Shown here one piece after another: positions 39,464-49,400 of a stretch of 64,000 bases of DNA. Within the stretch, counting starts at the first letter, position 1. Each line of letters begins with the position of its first letter. The notes under the pieces were generated by a model. It was not told the origin of the DNA, made no database searches, and saw nothing but the letters and a program-made list of their open reading frames with translations. The position numbers and the translations under genes are program-made. Source of the stretch: Hymenobacter sp. YIM 151858-1 (GTDB taxonomy: Bacteria; Bacteroidota; Bacteroidia; Cytophagales; Hymenobacteraceae). The stretch lies in the NCBI RefSeq assembly GCF_025979705.1, contig NZ_CP110136.1, forward strand, positions 1,054,001-1,118,000, in the 5' to 3' direction.

Positions 39464-39640
39464 ATGGAGGCTAAATTCATGGTAGGCACGACCCAGCCCT
39501 TCGCGACCTGCCGCCCTGTTCAGGGCTCGAACAAATACCGCTGCGCTCATCACCGTCGCGCATCGCTTGTGGTGAAGGATATGGACGAGGCGGATGCCCG
39601 CGCCTTTTGCGCCAAGCACAAGATTGATTTTCCCGGTTAG
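39464..39640 (+). CDS. Small Cys/His protein, unknown
   Basis: 58 aa from the ATG at 39464 (a second ATG lies 15 bp on). C16, C27, H29, H30 and C49 might form one metal site (FATCRPVQGSNKYRCAHHRR). The start is 1 bp from the upstream stop. No family recognised. Confidence 0.5.
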   Translation: MEAKFMVGTTQPFATCRPVQGSNKYRCAHHRRASLVVKDMDEADARAFCAKHKIDFPG

Positions 39641-39642
39641 CC

Positions 39643-39676
39643 TGAAAACCGCTTACCGCCCGTGAAAACCGCTTAC
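39643..39676 (+). repeat. Two tandem ~20-bp repeats before a GTG-start gene
   Basis: TGAAAACCGCTTAC occurs at 39643-39656 and 39663-39676. The second unit reads GTG AAA ACC GCT TAC TAA, a five-codon mini-ORF that resembles the GTG AAA AAC start of the following gene at 39692. Confidence 0.5.
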
Positions 39677-39691
39677 TAACCGCCTGCACCC

Positions 39692-40039
39692 GTGAAAAAC
39701 ACTTTATACATCGTCAAGCAATCCAGCGGCTCCTACGACGATTATATCTCGTGGCCGGTAGCCGCCTTCACCACCAAGCAAGCCGCCGAGGCTTGGGTCG
39801 CCGCCGCCAATGCAGCCTTTGCCAAAGACGTAGAGCGCCGCGTTGGCTTGTACAAGGAGTACGAGAAGGAGTACGACGCGCTAGTGGAGAAACACAAAGA
39901 GAATAAGTGGGAGTCGAAAGAGTGGAGGCAGGAGTACGAAGCACTGGACAAGAAGTACGCCGACCGCCTCGACCCCTACGACAAACTGCACGAGTACAAG
40001 TTGGTAAAGGAGCCCATACCGCTAAACCCTGCAATCTAG
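39692..40039 (+). CDS. Phage accessory protein, coiled coil
   Basis: 115 aa, GTG start at 39692. The N-terminal ~45 residues are alpha/beta (MKNTLYIVKQSSGSYDDYIS), followed by a charged coiled coil (YKEYEKEYDALVEKHKENKW). Unknown function. Next gene starts 2 bp later in TAGCCATG. Confidence 0.55.
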   Translation: MKNTLYIVKQSSGSYDDYISWPVAAFTTKQAAEAWVAAANAAFAKDVERRVGLYKEYEKEYDALVEKHKENKWESKEWRQEYEALDKKYADRLDPYDKLHEYKLVKEPIPLNPAI

Positions 40040-40041
40040 CC

Positions 40042-40308
40042 ATGCACGACTACGGAACCCCGCTTACCCTCGACTACCTAGAAGGCATCATTCGTGATGC
40101 CATACGCCACAACCCGCGCATGAGTGGGTTCTTTGGTTTCGACCTCGCGTGGGAAGTAACTGGCAAACGCCACAAACTCATCACCCGCCGCCGCAACGGG
40201 CGCGTGGAAATCCAGCGCATCCGCTACGTGCCGCGCACGCCCGAACTCGGCATTGACTGCGACTACTACCGTGGCCCCATCTACATGACCAACGCACCCG
40301 GACTATGA
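40042..40308 (+). CDS. Phage accessory protein, unknown
   Basis: 88 aa (MHDYGTPLTLDYLEGIIRDA), basic, with KRHKLITRRRNGRVEIQRIR and an aromatic end. ATGA overlap with the next small gene. No family recognised. Confidence 0.55.
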   Translation: MHDYGTPLTLDYLEGIIRDAIRHNPRMSGFFGFDLAWEVTGKRHKLITRRRNGRVEIQRIRYVPRTPELGIDCDYYRGPIYMTNAPGL

Positions 40309-40397
40309 AACCCCTGCTGCTCTGCCTCGTGCTCGCCCTGCCCGTGGCGCTGGCCCTTGCCAAGTCGAAACCCCAACCCGAAGCCCTGTTTGTATGA
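40305..40397 (+). CDS. 30-aa hydrophobic peptide
   Basis: MKPLLLCLVLALPVALALAK followed by SKPQPEALFV: one membrane or signal segment and a ten-residue tail. Overlaps both neighbours as ATGA, which supports translation. It could be a membrane-active peptide. No family recognised. Confidence 0.4.
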   Translation: MKPLLLCLVLALPVALALAKSKPQPEALFV

Positions 40398-40720
40398 TAA
40401 CGGTCGTCAGCCGTCACTGGCACAAGCCCAAGGAAGGGGAGACGGACTACTACGTGGGCCGGGGTACGCCGCTCGGCAACCCGTTCTCACACCTCGAAGG
40501 CGCCAAAGCGCAGTTCAGGGTGGGTTCCCGCGACGAGGCGGTTGACTGCTACGCGGCGTGGCTCAGGCAGAAGCTGGCTGACAAAGACCCCGACGTATGC
40601 GGCGAAATGAACCGTATCTTCTCACTGGCAAAGGAAGGCCCGGTCAACCTGCTTTGTTACTGTGCGCCCCAACGCTGCCATGCGGGCGTGATAAAGGAGC
40701 TGATCGAATCGAAGCTGTAA
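40394..40720 (+). CDS. DUF4326 protein
   Basis: 108 aa. YYVGRGTPLGNPF, GSRDEAVDCYAAWL and NLLCYCAPQRCHAGVIKEL fit the DUF4326 family, whose conserved G-R-x-S/T-P-L-G-N-P and C-x-C-x-P-x-x-C-H blocks are common in phages. A nucleotide-related role is suspected for the family but unproven. Ends before a strong terminator. Confidence 0.8.
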   Translation: MITVVSRHWHKPKEGETDYYVGRGTPLGNPFSHLEGAKAQFRVGSRDEAVDCYAAWLRQKLADKDPDVCGEMNRIFSLAKEGPVNLLCYCAPQRCHAGVIKELIESKL

Positions 40721-40721
40721 A

Positions 40722-40757
40722 CAAAAGCCCGGCCTCTGCAAAGAAGCCGGGCTTTTG
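40722..40757. terminator. Bidirectional intrinsic terminator
   Basis: A 12-bp stem CAAAAGCCCGGC (40722-40733) with 40746-40757, closing the accessory operon and facing the leftward gene that ends at 40819. Confidence 0.85.
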
Positions 40758-40818
40758 CTTGGCGCCGCGTTTGGCAGCCGCCGCGCCTGCTACGTGGGTA
40801 AGCCGTGCGTAAAGATAC

Positions 40819-41400
40819 TCACGGGGCCACGCACACCGGGCACATCGCCCAGCTCGTCAGGTCGGCGCTGCGCCCCGTGGTGGCCGCGCACATGCCGCTC
40901 TTGCCCGCCGCGCAGCCGACGGCCCGCATACACAGCAGCTTGCCGCCCACCTGCTGCACCAGCGTCGGCAAGCCCGCCCGGCGCACCACCTGGTAGACGG
41001 CCCGCACCTGCGCCCGGCGGTAGGGCACCGCGCCCAGCGCCCCGGCCTCGGCCCGGATGCCGGTGAGCACCCCGTCCGCGCCCCACTCGTTGCGCACCAC
41101 CCGCAGGTACTCCGAGAAGTGGTAGTGGGTCTGCGCGTCGCTGTCCTCGTCGGCCCACGTCAGCAGCAGGAGCTGCCCGGTGGCGAGGCCGTCCCACTCG
41201 CTCGCGGGCACGGGGCGGGCAATCACGCCCTCGCCCGCCCACAAGGCCGGGGAAACGCTGTTGTCGGGCACGGGGAACAGGCAGCAGCCCGCCAGCACCT
41301 CGGCGTCGGTCAACACGCTCAGCAGGCGGGCATCGGTCAGGGGCGACAAAGACGCGGACAAATCCAAGTCGGCGGGGTAAGCGGGAGCGGCAAGCGGCAT
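40819..41400 (-). CDS. S24/LexA-like domain protein without a DNA-binding head
   Basis: 193 aa. VPDNSVSPALWAGEGVIARP, then LATGQLLLLTWADEDSDAQT and YLRVVRNEW follow the layout of the S24 peptidase fold of LexA/CI-type repressors (V-x-D-x-S-x-x-P, then G-D-x-V-like, then a strand with R). No helix-turn-helix precedes it and the catalytic Ser-Lys pair is uncertain. C-terminal Cys residues (GKLLCMRAVGCAAGKSGMCA) are an extra element. It may modulate a repressor elsewhere. Leftward single gene. Confidence 0.5.
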   Translation of the reverse strand: MPLAAPAYPADLDLSASLSPLTDARLLSVLTDAEVLAGCCLFPVPDNSVSPALWAGEGVIARPVPASEWDGLATGQLLLLTWADEDSDAQTHYHFSEYLRVVRNEWGADGVLTGIRAEAGALGAVPYRRAQVRAVYQVVRRAGLPTLVQQVGGKLLCMRAVGCAAGKSGMCAATTGRSADLTSWAMCPVCVAP

Positions 41401-41706
41401 AATAAGCGGTAAGAAATGAAGGGTAAGAAAAAGGGTAAAAACGCGAAATCAACTCAAGGGCGGCCGATCCGCAGCGGCCGTTACGAATATAGACACCCCG
41501 CTACGCTTGCATGAAGGAAAGATGAAGATTCTTGAAAAGTTCATGTTTGCCAAGCGTTAAATGCACCGCCCGAACCGGCGTTTTTTCGGGCCGGCCCCCG
41601 CCCCGCCGGGGCCAACAAACTGAGGCTTAGCGGCCCCGCGCCGGGCGGAATTATGCAAGCCGCGCAAATACCCAAACGTTCTGCATTTTGCGTACCTTGA
41701 CAGCAT
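41401..41706. other. Gene-free regulatory region
   Basis: 306 bp between divergent genes. A leftward -7 candidate TATATTCG (41484-41491) could serve the S24-like gene, and a late promoter at 41686-41699 serves the rightward gene. GC-rich hairpin-prone DNA lies between. No protein gene recognised. Confidence 0.4.
41686..41699 (+). promoter_or_regulatory. Late promoter, GTACCTTG class
   Basis: CATTTTGCGTACCTTG region followed by ACAGCAT and the ATG at 41707. Confidence 0.65.
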
Positions 41707-43422
41707 ATGGCGCTCCTTTCCCTTTCCGAAGCTGCTCCGGCTTCGCCCGGCCGGGCGGGCACCGGCCTGGCCTACACCTTGCCTTCCGATAACTCAGCCG
41801 CCCGCATTTTATTGCAGGGCGAACAGTTGCGCGCCGCCGCCCGGCAGCGCGCGGAGATGGCGCGGGCCAAGGCCAACAAGGAAGAAGCCTCCCGCCTGCT
41901 CTCCGACATGAATCTCGACCTGAAAACCGGCGAGGAGTACCAGCAGCTCATCTACGAAAAGCTGGCAAAGGAGAAGCAAAACGAAATTCTGCAATCCTAC
42001 CAGCAGAACCCCGGCGATACGTTGGGCAACATCGCCCGCGTGGCCGAAGCCAAACGCTCTTTGGCCTACGAGCGCGACCGGGGGCTTGCCATCCACGAGG
42101 AGCGGATGCGCCGCATCAACGCTGCCCGCACCGACACGGAGCGCAATGAGGACGTGTACACGGCCAAGCTGATTGGAATGCAGAAGGACGCTGCCGGCAA
42201 CTACCTCAACCCGTCGGCCTTCCGCCCCGAAGCCTGGAACGACCTCGATAACGACGCAAGCACCTTTAATGCTCCGGTTGTAATCAGCAACGCCATCAAG
42301 GGCTTCAAGGCATCGTCGGATGCCTATGCGCGCGCTGGGAAAGCCGGCGGCACGCACAACACGGCGACGCTTACCTCCTTGTTTTATAAGATAGACAAGG
42401 ACGCGCAAGGCCGCCCCGTAGTCGCCCGCCACGCCGATGGAACCGAAATAATCAACATCACACCCGAGTCGCTGGGCGTGCTTAAACAAAATCAGCGGTT
42501 CAACGTGCTGCTGCAAGACCGGGTGAAGCAGTCGGGCGAGTCAGAGGAGAGGGCTGCCGCCTCGCTCATCGGCCCTTATGCGTATTACCGCGAAACAGAA
42601 AACGAAACGCGCAACCGCGCCGTGAAAACGGGCGGCTCGGGTCGCGGTGGCGCGCCCAAGTACACCCCGAACGCGGGCACGCCCAGCGGCTACGGCAACG
42701 TCGGCTTCCAGACCCAGGGCGACCAAGGCCGGCAGGGCGGCCTGCCCACGCTCTACCACGAGACGGCCCCGACCCGCACCAAGAGCAACGGCGACATCGT
42801 TCCCTACACCTACAAGCAGGCCCAGCACCGCACCTACATCGTGCAGGTGCCCGGCCGCAACGCCGAGCTGGTCACCAACAACTCGCAGCCGCAGAACCTG
42901 CAATACGGCGAGGTGATTACCGCCCTGACTTCTTCCACCGGCAAGGTGTACCACCCCACCGACCCGGCCATCGCCGCCGACCCCAAGCGATTCGAGCAGT
43001 GGATGCGCGAGACGCGGGCCAAGTACCCCTCCCTCAAGCTGCAAGCCTACGTGCAGGCCGCACCCGTCAAGGGGGAAAACGACCTCGGCAGCGAGGAGGA
43101 CTACTACCAATCCTATAAAGCGGCCGAAGACGCCGCCGTGGAGTCCGACCCTTACCACAAGCGGAAGGCCGAGGTGGCGCTGCGCGCCCTCGCCCGCAAG
43201 GAATACGCCAAGCGCGACGCCTCCTACCTGATTCCGCTCGCGGGCGACGAGGAACGCCGCCTCTACGCCTACACGGGCGAGGCATACAAGCAAACCGCCG
43301 CCCAGCGCGCCAAGGCCATCAAGGAACTTGACGCCCGCACCCGCCCCGGTAGCCAAGCTGCCGCCCCCAAGTCTTCCACTTCCACCGCGCCGGCCAAAAA
43401 GTCAACCGGCGTGAAATGGTAA
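41707..43422 (+). CDS. Probable internal virion protein
   Basis: 571 aa. Helical N-terminal half with Gln/Glu/Lys-rich coiled segments (EEYQQLIYEKLAKEKQNEIL), a disordered Gly-rich linker near 310-335, then a mixed domain (TYIVQVPGRNAELVTNNSQP), and a Ser/Thr/Lys tail. Precedes the 2521-aa protein by 3 bp, consistent with two cargo/ejection proteins co-expressed. No recognised family. Confidence 0.55.
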   Translation: MALLSLSEAAPASPGRAGTGLAYTLPSDNSAARILLQGEQLRAAARQRAEMARAKANKEEASRLLSDMNLDLKTGEEYQQLIYEKLAKEKQNEILQSYQQNPGDTLGNIARVAEAKRSLAYERDRGLAIHEERMRRINAARTDTERNEDVYTAKLIGMQKDAAGNYLNPSAFRPEAWNDLDNDASTFNAPVVISNAIKGFKASSDAYARAGKAGGTHNTATLTSLFYKIDKDAQGRPVVARHADGTEIINITPESLGVLKQNQRFNVLLQDRVKQSGESEERAAASLIGPYAYYRETENETRNRAVKTGGSGRGGAPKYTPNAGTPSGYGNVGFQTQGDQGRQGGLPTLYHETAPTRTKSNGDIVPYTYKQAQHRTYIVQVPGRNAELVTNNSQPQNLQYGEVITALTSSTGKVYHPTDPAIAADPKRFEQWMRETRAKYPSLKLQAYVQAAPVKGENDLGSEEDYYQSYKAAEDAAVESDPYHKRKAEVALRALARKEYAKRDASYLIPLAGDEERRLYAYTGEAYKQTAAQRAKAIKELDARTRPGSQAAAPKSSTSTAPAKKSTGVKW

Positions 43423-43425
43423 CCC

Positions 43426-46400
43426 ATGCCCGATCCGCAACAACCCGCTGGCCGCGCCCGCCTGCAAACCCTGCACGCCTTTCTGGTCAAGGAATACGGC
43501 GACGCACCAACCGACTACAACACATTTGAAACGAAGCTGCTGGAAGACCCCGCCCGGATGCAGGGCCTATACCAGCAGCTCAGCAAGGACGGCGCGGACG
43601 TGCCGGGCGACTACGCCACCTTCGAGCTGAAGCTGACCGAGGGGCTAAAAAAAAAAGAGTCCGGCTCCGCATCCGTTACGCCTGCGCCCGCTTCGCCGCC
43701 TACTGGCACGCCTGCACCGCTTGGTTCTACGGCTGGTGAGCCGGTAGCCGACACGCTCGCTCAGGCGGGCGAAAGCGAGCAGGACGCGGCCTACCGTTTG
43801 CAAGCCGAAGCCGAGCAGGCCACGGGCGCGCTGGGCACGTTCATGCCCCGCGAAACCGTGCCCACCCCCGAATCGCTGGCGGGCATCAAGCAAGCCTCGG
43901 CCGAATACGACGCCGAGCAGGCCGCCTTGCAGCAAAAGCGCGAGGACGACTACTACCGCTCCTTGGCAATAACCGGCGCGATGGATCGCTTCGGCGTACC
44001 CGGCTCCGGCACGGTGCTGCAATGGCTCTCGGATTTTTCCACGGGGGCCTACAACAACATCGTGCCGGGTACGATGCGCAACTTCGCCAACCTGCTCGAA
44101 GGCACGGGCGATCTGGTGCAAAGCCGGGGCGCGCTGGGCGAACCCGCCACCGACGACAAGTGGAGCGACGAGCTGGCCGATAAGTGGCGCAAAAAAGCGG
44201 CCGAGCTGCGCGCCTACCTGCCGCCCGCCTACGAGCAGGACGTGCTGGAACACCCCACCTCGGGGGCCGCGTGGACGGCCCTCGCCTCGTCGGCGTTCGG
44301 CTCGCTTTCCAAGATGATGATTGCGGGCCGCGTGGCCGGCGCGCCCGGCGCGATGCTCGTGGGCGGGGCCGATGCCTACGGCGGGGTGTACGACGCGGCT
44401 GAGCAGGCCGGGCTTAACGACGACGAGAAAGCCGTGTTTGCCACCGCCCTGGCCGTACCCCTGATGCTGCTCGATAAGGTGGGCCTCGAAGGTGTTCTGG
44501 CGAAGAAAGCCGCGCAGGCGGGCCTTGCCAAAGCCGTGCTGCGCGAAGCAGGGGAGGACTTGAGCGAGAAAGGCATCGCCGCCGCCGTGGGCCGCGTCAT
44601 GCCCAAGCTGGTAGCCGCCGCCAAGCAAACCGGCCGCACGGTGCTGCAAGGCGCCAAAACCGAGGGCGTCACCGAGGCCGCGCAGTCGGCGGTGGAAAAC
44701 GCCACTTACTATGCCTACGACGCGGCCAGCGGCAACCTCGGCCAACCCAAGGGCAACGGCTCCTTCGGCACGCTGGAAAACGGCTACGGGCAGGGAGCCC
44801 TTGATATTCTCAAGCAGGCGGGCATCGAAGGCTTGGTGGGCACGGCAATGGCGGGCTCCATCGAGGGCCTGAAGCTCGACCCCGCTACCAATCAGGTCAG
44901 CACTGCCGATGGGCAGGCCGCGCCGCAGGAGCTAACGGTAACGCTCTCCGACGGCACGCCCGCCGTGGTGCGCCCCGTGGAAGTGGCCGCCGCCCTGCAA
45001 GCGGGCAAAATCGAAGCCGCCGTACAGGCGGGCAAGCTCAAGCCCGAGCACGCCGTTGAAGTTATCGAAGCGGCGGGGCTCGAAGTGCCCGAAAGCCTGC
45101 GTACATTGGTAGAAACCGCGCCCGAGGTAGATGAACAACCTGTTGCCGCCCTTGACGAATCCGAGCCTGCTGAACTCGCTGTACCTGGAACCGCCGACGT
45201 GGCAGTGCCCGCAGATGGAGGGCTGGCACCAGTACTTTCAGGACAAAGCGCGGATGCAGTCGGGGCACTACCCGAAGAAACCCCTGCCGCGCCGGAAGCC
45301 GCGCCCCAACCTGCCGAAACAAGGGTAGGCGAGGAGTTTCCCATCGTTCGCATCGACCAGGCAGACTTCGACCCCGCGCAGCCCAAGCCGCACGGCCTGT
45401 ACGTCTCCACGCCCGCCGACCCCGCCAACTTCACCAGCCCGTTCGAGGACGACGGCGACACCCGCTACACGGGCGTTGCCCGGCCGAAGAACCCGCTGCG
45501 CCTGACCGAAACCACCGTGCGCCACGCCCGCTTCGGCTGGCGCGAAACCGGCGCGGCCTCGGCCGGGGTCGCCGCGCTCAAAACCCTCGTGCCCGAAGCG
45601 GAGTTCAGCCGCCTCGCCGCCCTGCCCAAAGCCGAGCTGGCCGCCGAGCTGGAAGCCCGCTTTCCTGGCCCCGACTACGGCCGCTACCACGACAGCTACG
45701 AACTGCTGGAGGTCTACGGCGCGGAACTGGCCCGGCAGGCGGGCTACGACGCGCTGATCCTGCCCGATAGCCAGAGCCCCGACCTGAGCGAAGCCGTGCT
45801 GCTCGACCCGGCCGCCGCCGAGTGGGACAACCGCCCCGCGTCTACAAATAGTGGACAGGCCCCGGAAAGCGGACAGGGGAATTTGCCCGCCGACAACGCG
45901 CCCACCTACGCCGCCCGCGTGGGCCGCAGCACGTACTCGGTGCAGCTGGCCGAAAGCGGCTGGGTCGTAACCAACGACAAGACGGGGGCCGCGCTCAGCG
46001 AAGGCAGCAGCCAGTACAAGGCCGCCGTCAAGCAGGCCGAAGCCGCCCGCAGCCAGCAGGAGCAGGAGGCAAAGCGGGAGAAAGCCCACAACTCCCTCGT
46101 GGCGACCGTGCAGGAGTACAACAACCTCGGCGGCACGCAGCGCAACGGCAGGCAGGGCGCGCAGCTCCGGCAGAAGATTGCCCAATTGGCGGCCGAATCC
46201 GGCCTCGTGGCGAAGCTGCGCGGCGACGGCAAGTATTCACTCACCACCCAGGACGGCAAGCGCGTGACGAGCACCAAAGCGGCTACCACGCTCACCTCGC
46301 CCGCCACCTCCGCCCCGCTCGCCGAGCGCCGCCCCGAAGTGCAGCAGGCCACGCGCGAACTCGTGGACATGATCGACGGCAACGCCGCCACGATGCTGCC

Positions 46401-49400
46401 CGCCCTGAACTTCAAGCAGCTCGGCTTTACCAACGCCCGCGACCTGCAAGCCGCCGTCAAGGACGTGCAGCAGGGCAAGCACACCAAGCGGGCCGAAGCC
46501 CTGATCCAGCGGGCCGAGGAGGCGGCCGAGCGCGGCTACTTCACCGTGGACGACCCGCTTATCGGCCCGTACCCGGTGTATACCGGCGAGGCCGCCCGCC
46601 CGAGCGACATGCGGGCGTGGGGCGAGGATACCCGCTCGGACGAAGACATTGCCGACCTGCTGGCGGCCGAGCCGGACTTCGCCGCCTTTATCGACTCGGT
46701 GGTGGCCGACGAGGAGGGCAACATCGACTTAAACAAACTGGCGGACAAGCTCAACGGCCCCGCCGCCGCAAACTTATTGGGCGCGGAGGCGGTAAACTCC
46801 GAAGCATTCCAGAAATTACGCACCTATGCTACCGAGCAAACCGCAGCCAATCGACCAGCCGGGGCCGCACCCGACCCCGCAGCCGCTCCCCAACCAGAAG
46901 CAGATCAACGCGGTGCGCAAACTCCGCGAGTTGCTGCTGCAAGCCAACCAGCCGAAGTAAGCGACCGCCTCGCCGCCATCGAGCAGGAGCGCCAAGCCGC
47001 TATCGAGGACTTCAAGCGCCTGCTTAAAAAGCCCAAGACGCAGCTTAACAGCTCGTTTATCGGCCTCGACCCGGACATTGCCATTGCCGCCGCCCGCATC
47101 GTCAAAACCTACGTGCAGGAAGGCGTGGTGCGTGCCGAGGACGTGATTGCCCGCTTCCGTGCCGAGGTCGGCAACCGCGAGGAAACGACCCTTTCGGACG
47201 ACGACTTGGCGTTGCTCGTGCAGATGGTGCAGGGCCGCGCCGCGCAGGCTGCCACCTTGCCCCAGCCGGAGGAGGCCCCGCTCACCGAGAACGCGAAAAC
47301 GCGCCGCTCAATGGAGCGGTACGCCGCCGATCCCAACTCGCCGGAAGGGCTGGTGGAGCGCATCAGGGAAACGGGCCTCGACAAGTACGAGCCCCGCTCG
47401 CTCGCGGACGCGGAGGCGTTCGTGGAGCGGCAGATGCAGGTACTCAGCTTAAACGACGCCATCGACGCGGCCGTGAGCGGCACCCTGTTGCGCAACGGCG
47501 ACACCCGCACCGCCCTGCGCGTAAAGGTGCTCAACGTGCTCAACACCCAAATCGACGCGGCCCTGGAGCGCGGCGACCAAGCGGCGGCCGACGCCCTGCA
47601 CGAGAAGGCGTTCGAGGTAGCCGAGGCCATTGCCAAGCGCGGCACCGACCTCGGCCAAGAACTGAACGCCTACAAGCTGCTGGCGGCGGCGACCCACTCG
47701 CCGGCATCCGTCGTGGTGGACACCCAGAAGGCCGTGCGCGAGCAGCGCGAAAGCAAGCTCGGCAAGGCCCGGAAGGTGGTAGCGACCGTTGCCAAGCGCG
47801 CCCGCACGGCCAAGAAGAAAGCCCTCGACGCGGCGCTGAACACCGCCGCCGTGCAGGACGCCGAAGCCCGCGTGGTGGAATGGCAGCAAACCGGCTCCAA
47901 GCCCAAAGCCGACCCGGCCTCGGCCGTAGCCCCCGACAGCCCAGCTTACGGGGCCACCAACCGCTACTTCACCAAGCAGGGCTACCAGGACTTGAAAAAG
48001 CGCCTGAAGGGCTTGGCGTTCTCCACGCCCCTGCCGCCCGATTTGGTGTACCTCGGCGCTTACCACATCGAGGCCGGGGCCCGCCGCTTTGCCGACTTCT
48101 CCAAGAAGGTGCTGCGCGACGTAGGCGCCCGCGTCAAGCCCCACCTCGCCCAACTCTACGAGGAAGCCAAGGCCGAACTCGTCAGCCGGGGCGCGGCCAT
48201 CGACGGCACCGAAGGCCCCGACGGCGTGGCCCTCGCGCTGGAAAAGGAGCAAGCCGCCGCGCTCGCCAAACGCGTGGTGAAGCTCGTGGAAGACAAGGAC
48301 GGCGACGTGCAGGCCGACCCCACAAAGCGGATGCTGCAAACCCTGCTGAAGAAGGTGCAGCAGAACCTACCCAAGACGCCCAAGCAGCCCAGCCTCACGC
48401 AAGCGCAGCAGGTGGTGGAAGCCATCGAGCGGCAAGCGGAGTTCGCCGCCGTGTGGGAACGCGCCAAGGCCGACACGGAAGCCCTGATCGACAACCTGCC
48501 CGACACCTCCTCGGCGCAGAAAAAGCAGATGCACGAGGCGCTGGAAGACTTTTACCAGGAAGTCATCGGCCAGCCCTACGCCGACGCCCAGCTCACGGGC
48601 GCGGTGAAGGAGGGGCTGAAAGGCGCGGACGTCAGCCTCGACCAGCTCGCCCGCGAGTTCCTGGTCGACGAGCAGCAGGCCGGCAAGGACTTGGCCGCCT
48701 ACCTCGTGAAGCGCGCCCGCCTCAGCCCGCAGCAGGCGCAGTACTACGCCGCCGTGGTGGAGGAGGAGTTCGCCAAGCAGCTCGAAGCCAAGCGCGCCAG
48801 CATCCTCGACGGCATCTACAGCCGCCTCGTGCGCTACCGCCTGCCCAATAAGACCAGGACGGCGCTGGAAAAGGTGCAGGAGTTGTTTGCGCTTTCGCCC
48901 ACCTCCGACGAGCGCATCGTGGGCCTCGTGGCGAAGGAGCTGGACTTGCCGGAACTCACCGTCGAGCAGGTGCAGCAATTGCGCCAACTGGCCGCCAAAG
49001 CGCAGGCCGCGCCCGAAGGCTGGCAAAAGATTGCCGCCACCGAAGAACTGCTCAAGGCGCAGGCCCGCGTGGCGGGGCTCTCCTTTATGGACATGGCAAA
49101 CGCCATGTGGTACGCGCACGGTCTGATGGGGCCGAAGACGCACGCCATCAATATGTATACCACGGGCCTCGCGGTCTTGGAGGAGAATATTATCTCCACC
49201 TTGTACCAGCTCGGCCGTACGCGCAGCCTGGCGGCTTTCGCGCCGTGGCGCGGCCTGACCCACGGCTTTGCCCAAGGGGCGCGCGACGCGGGCTACGTGT
49301 GGCAGACCGGCCACAACGTTTACAGCGATTACAAGGTCGAGGTGCCGTCCGAGCTGGAGGTGTACCGCGCCCTCGACCCGGCCACCGCCTCGGGCGTCAA

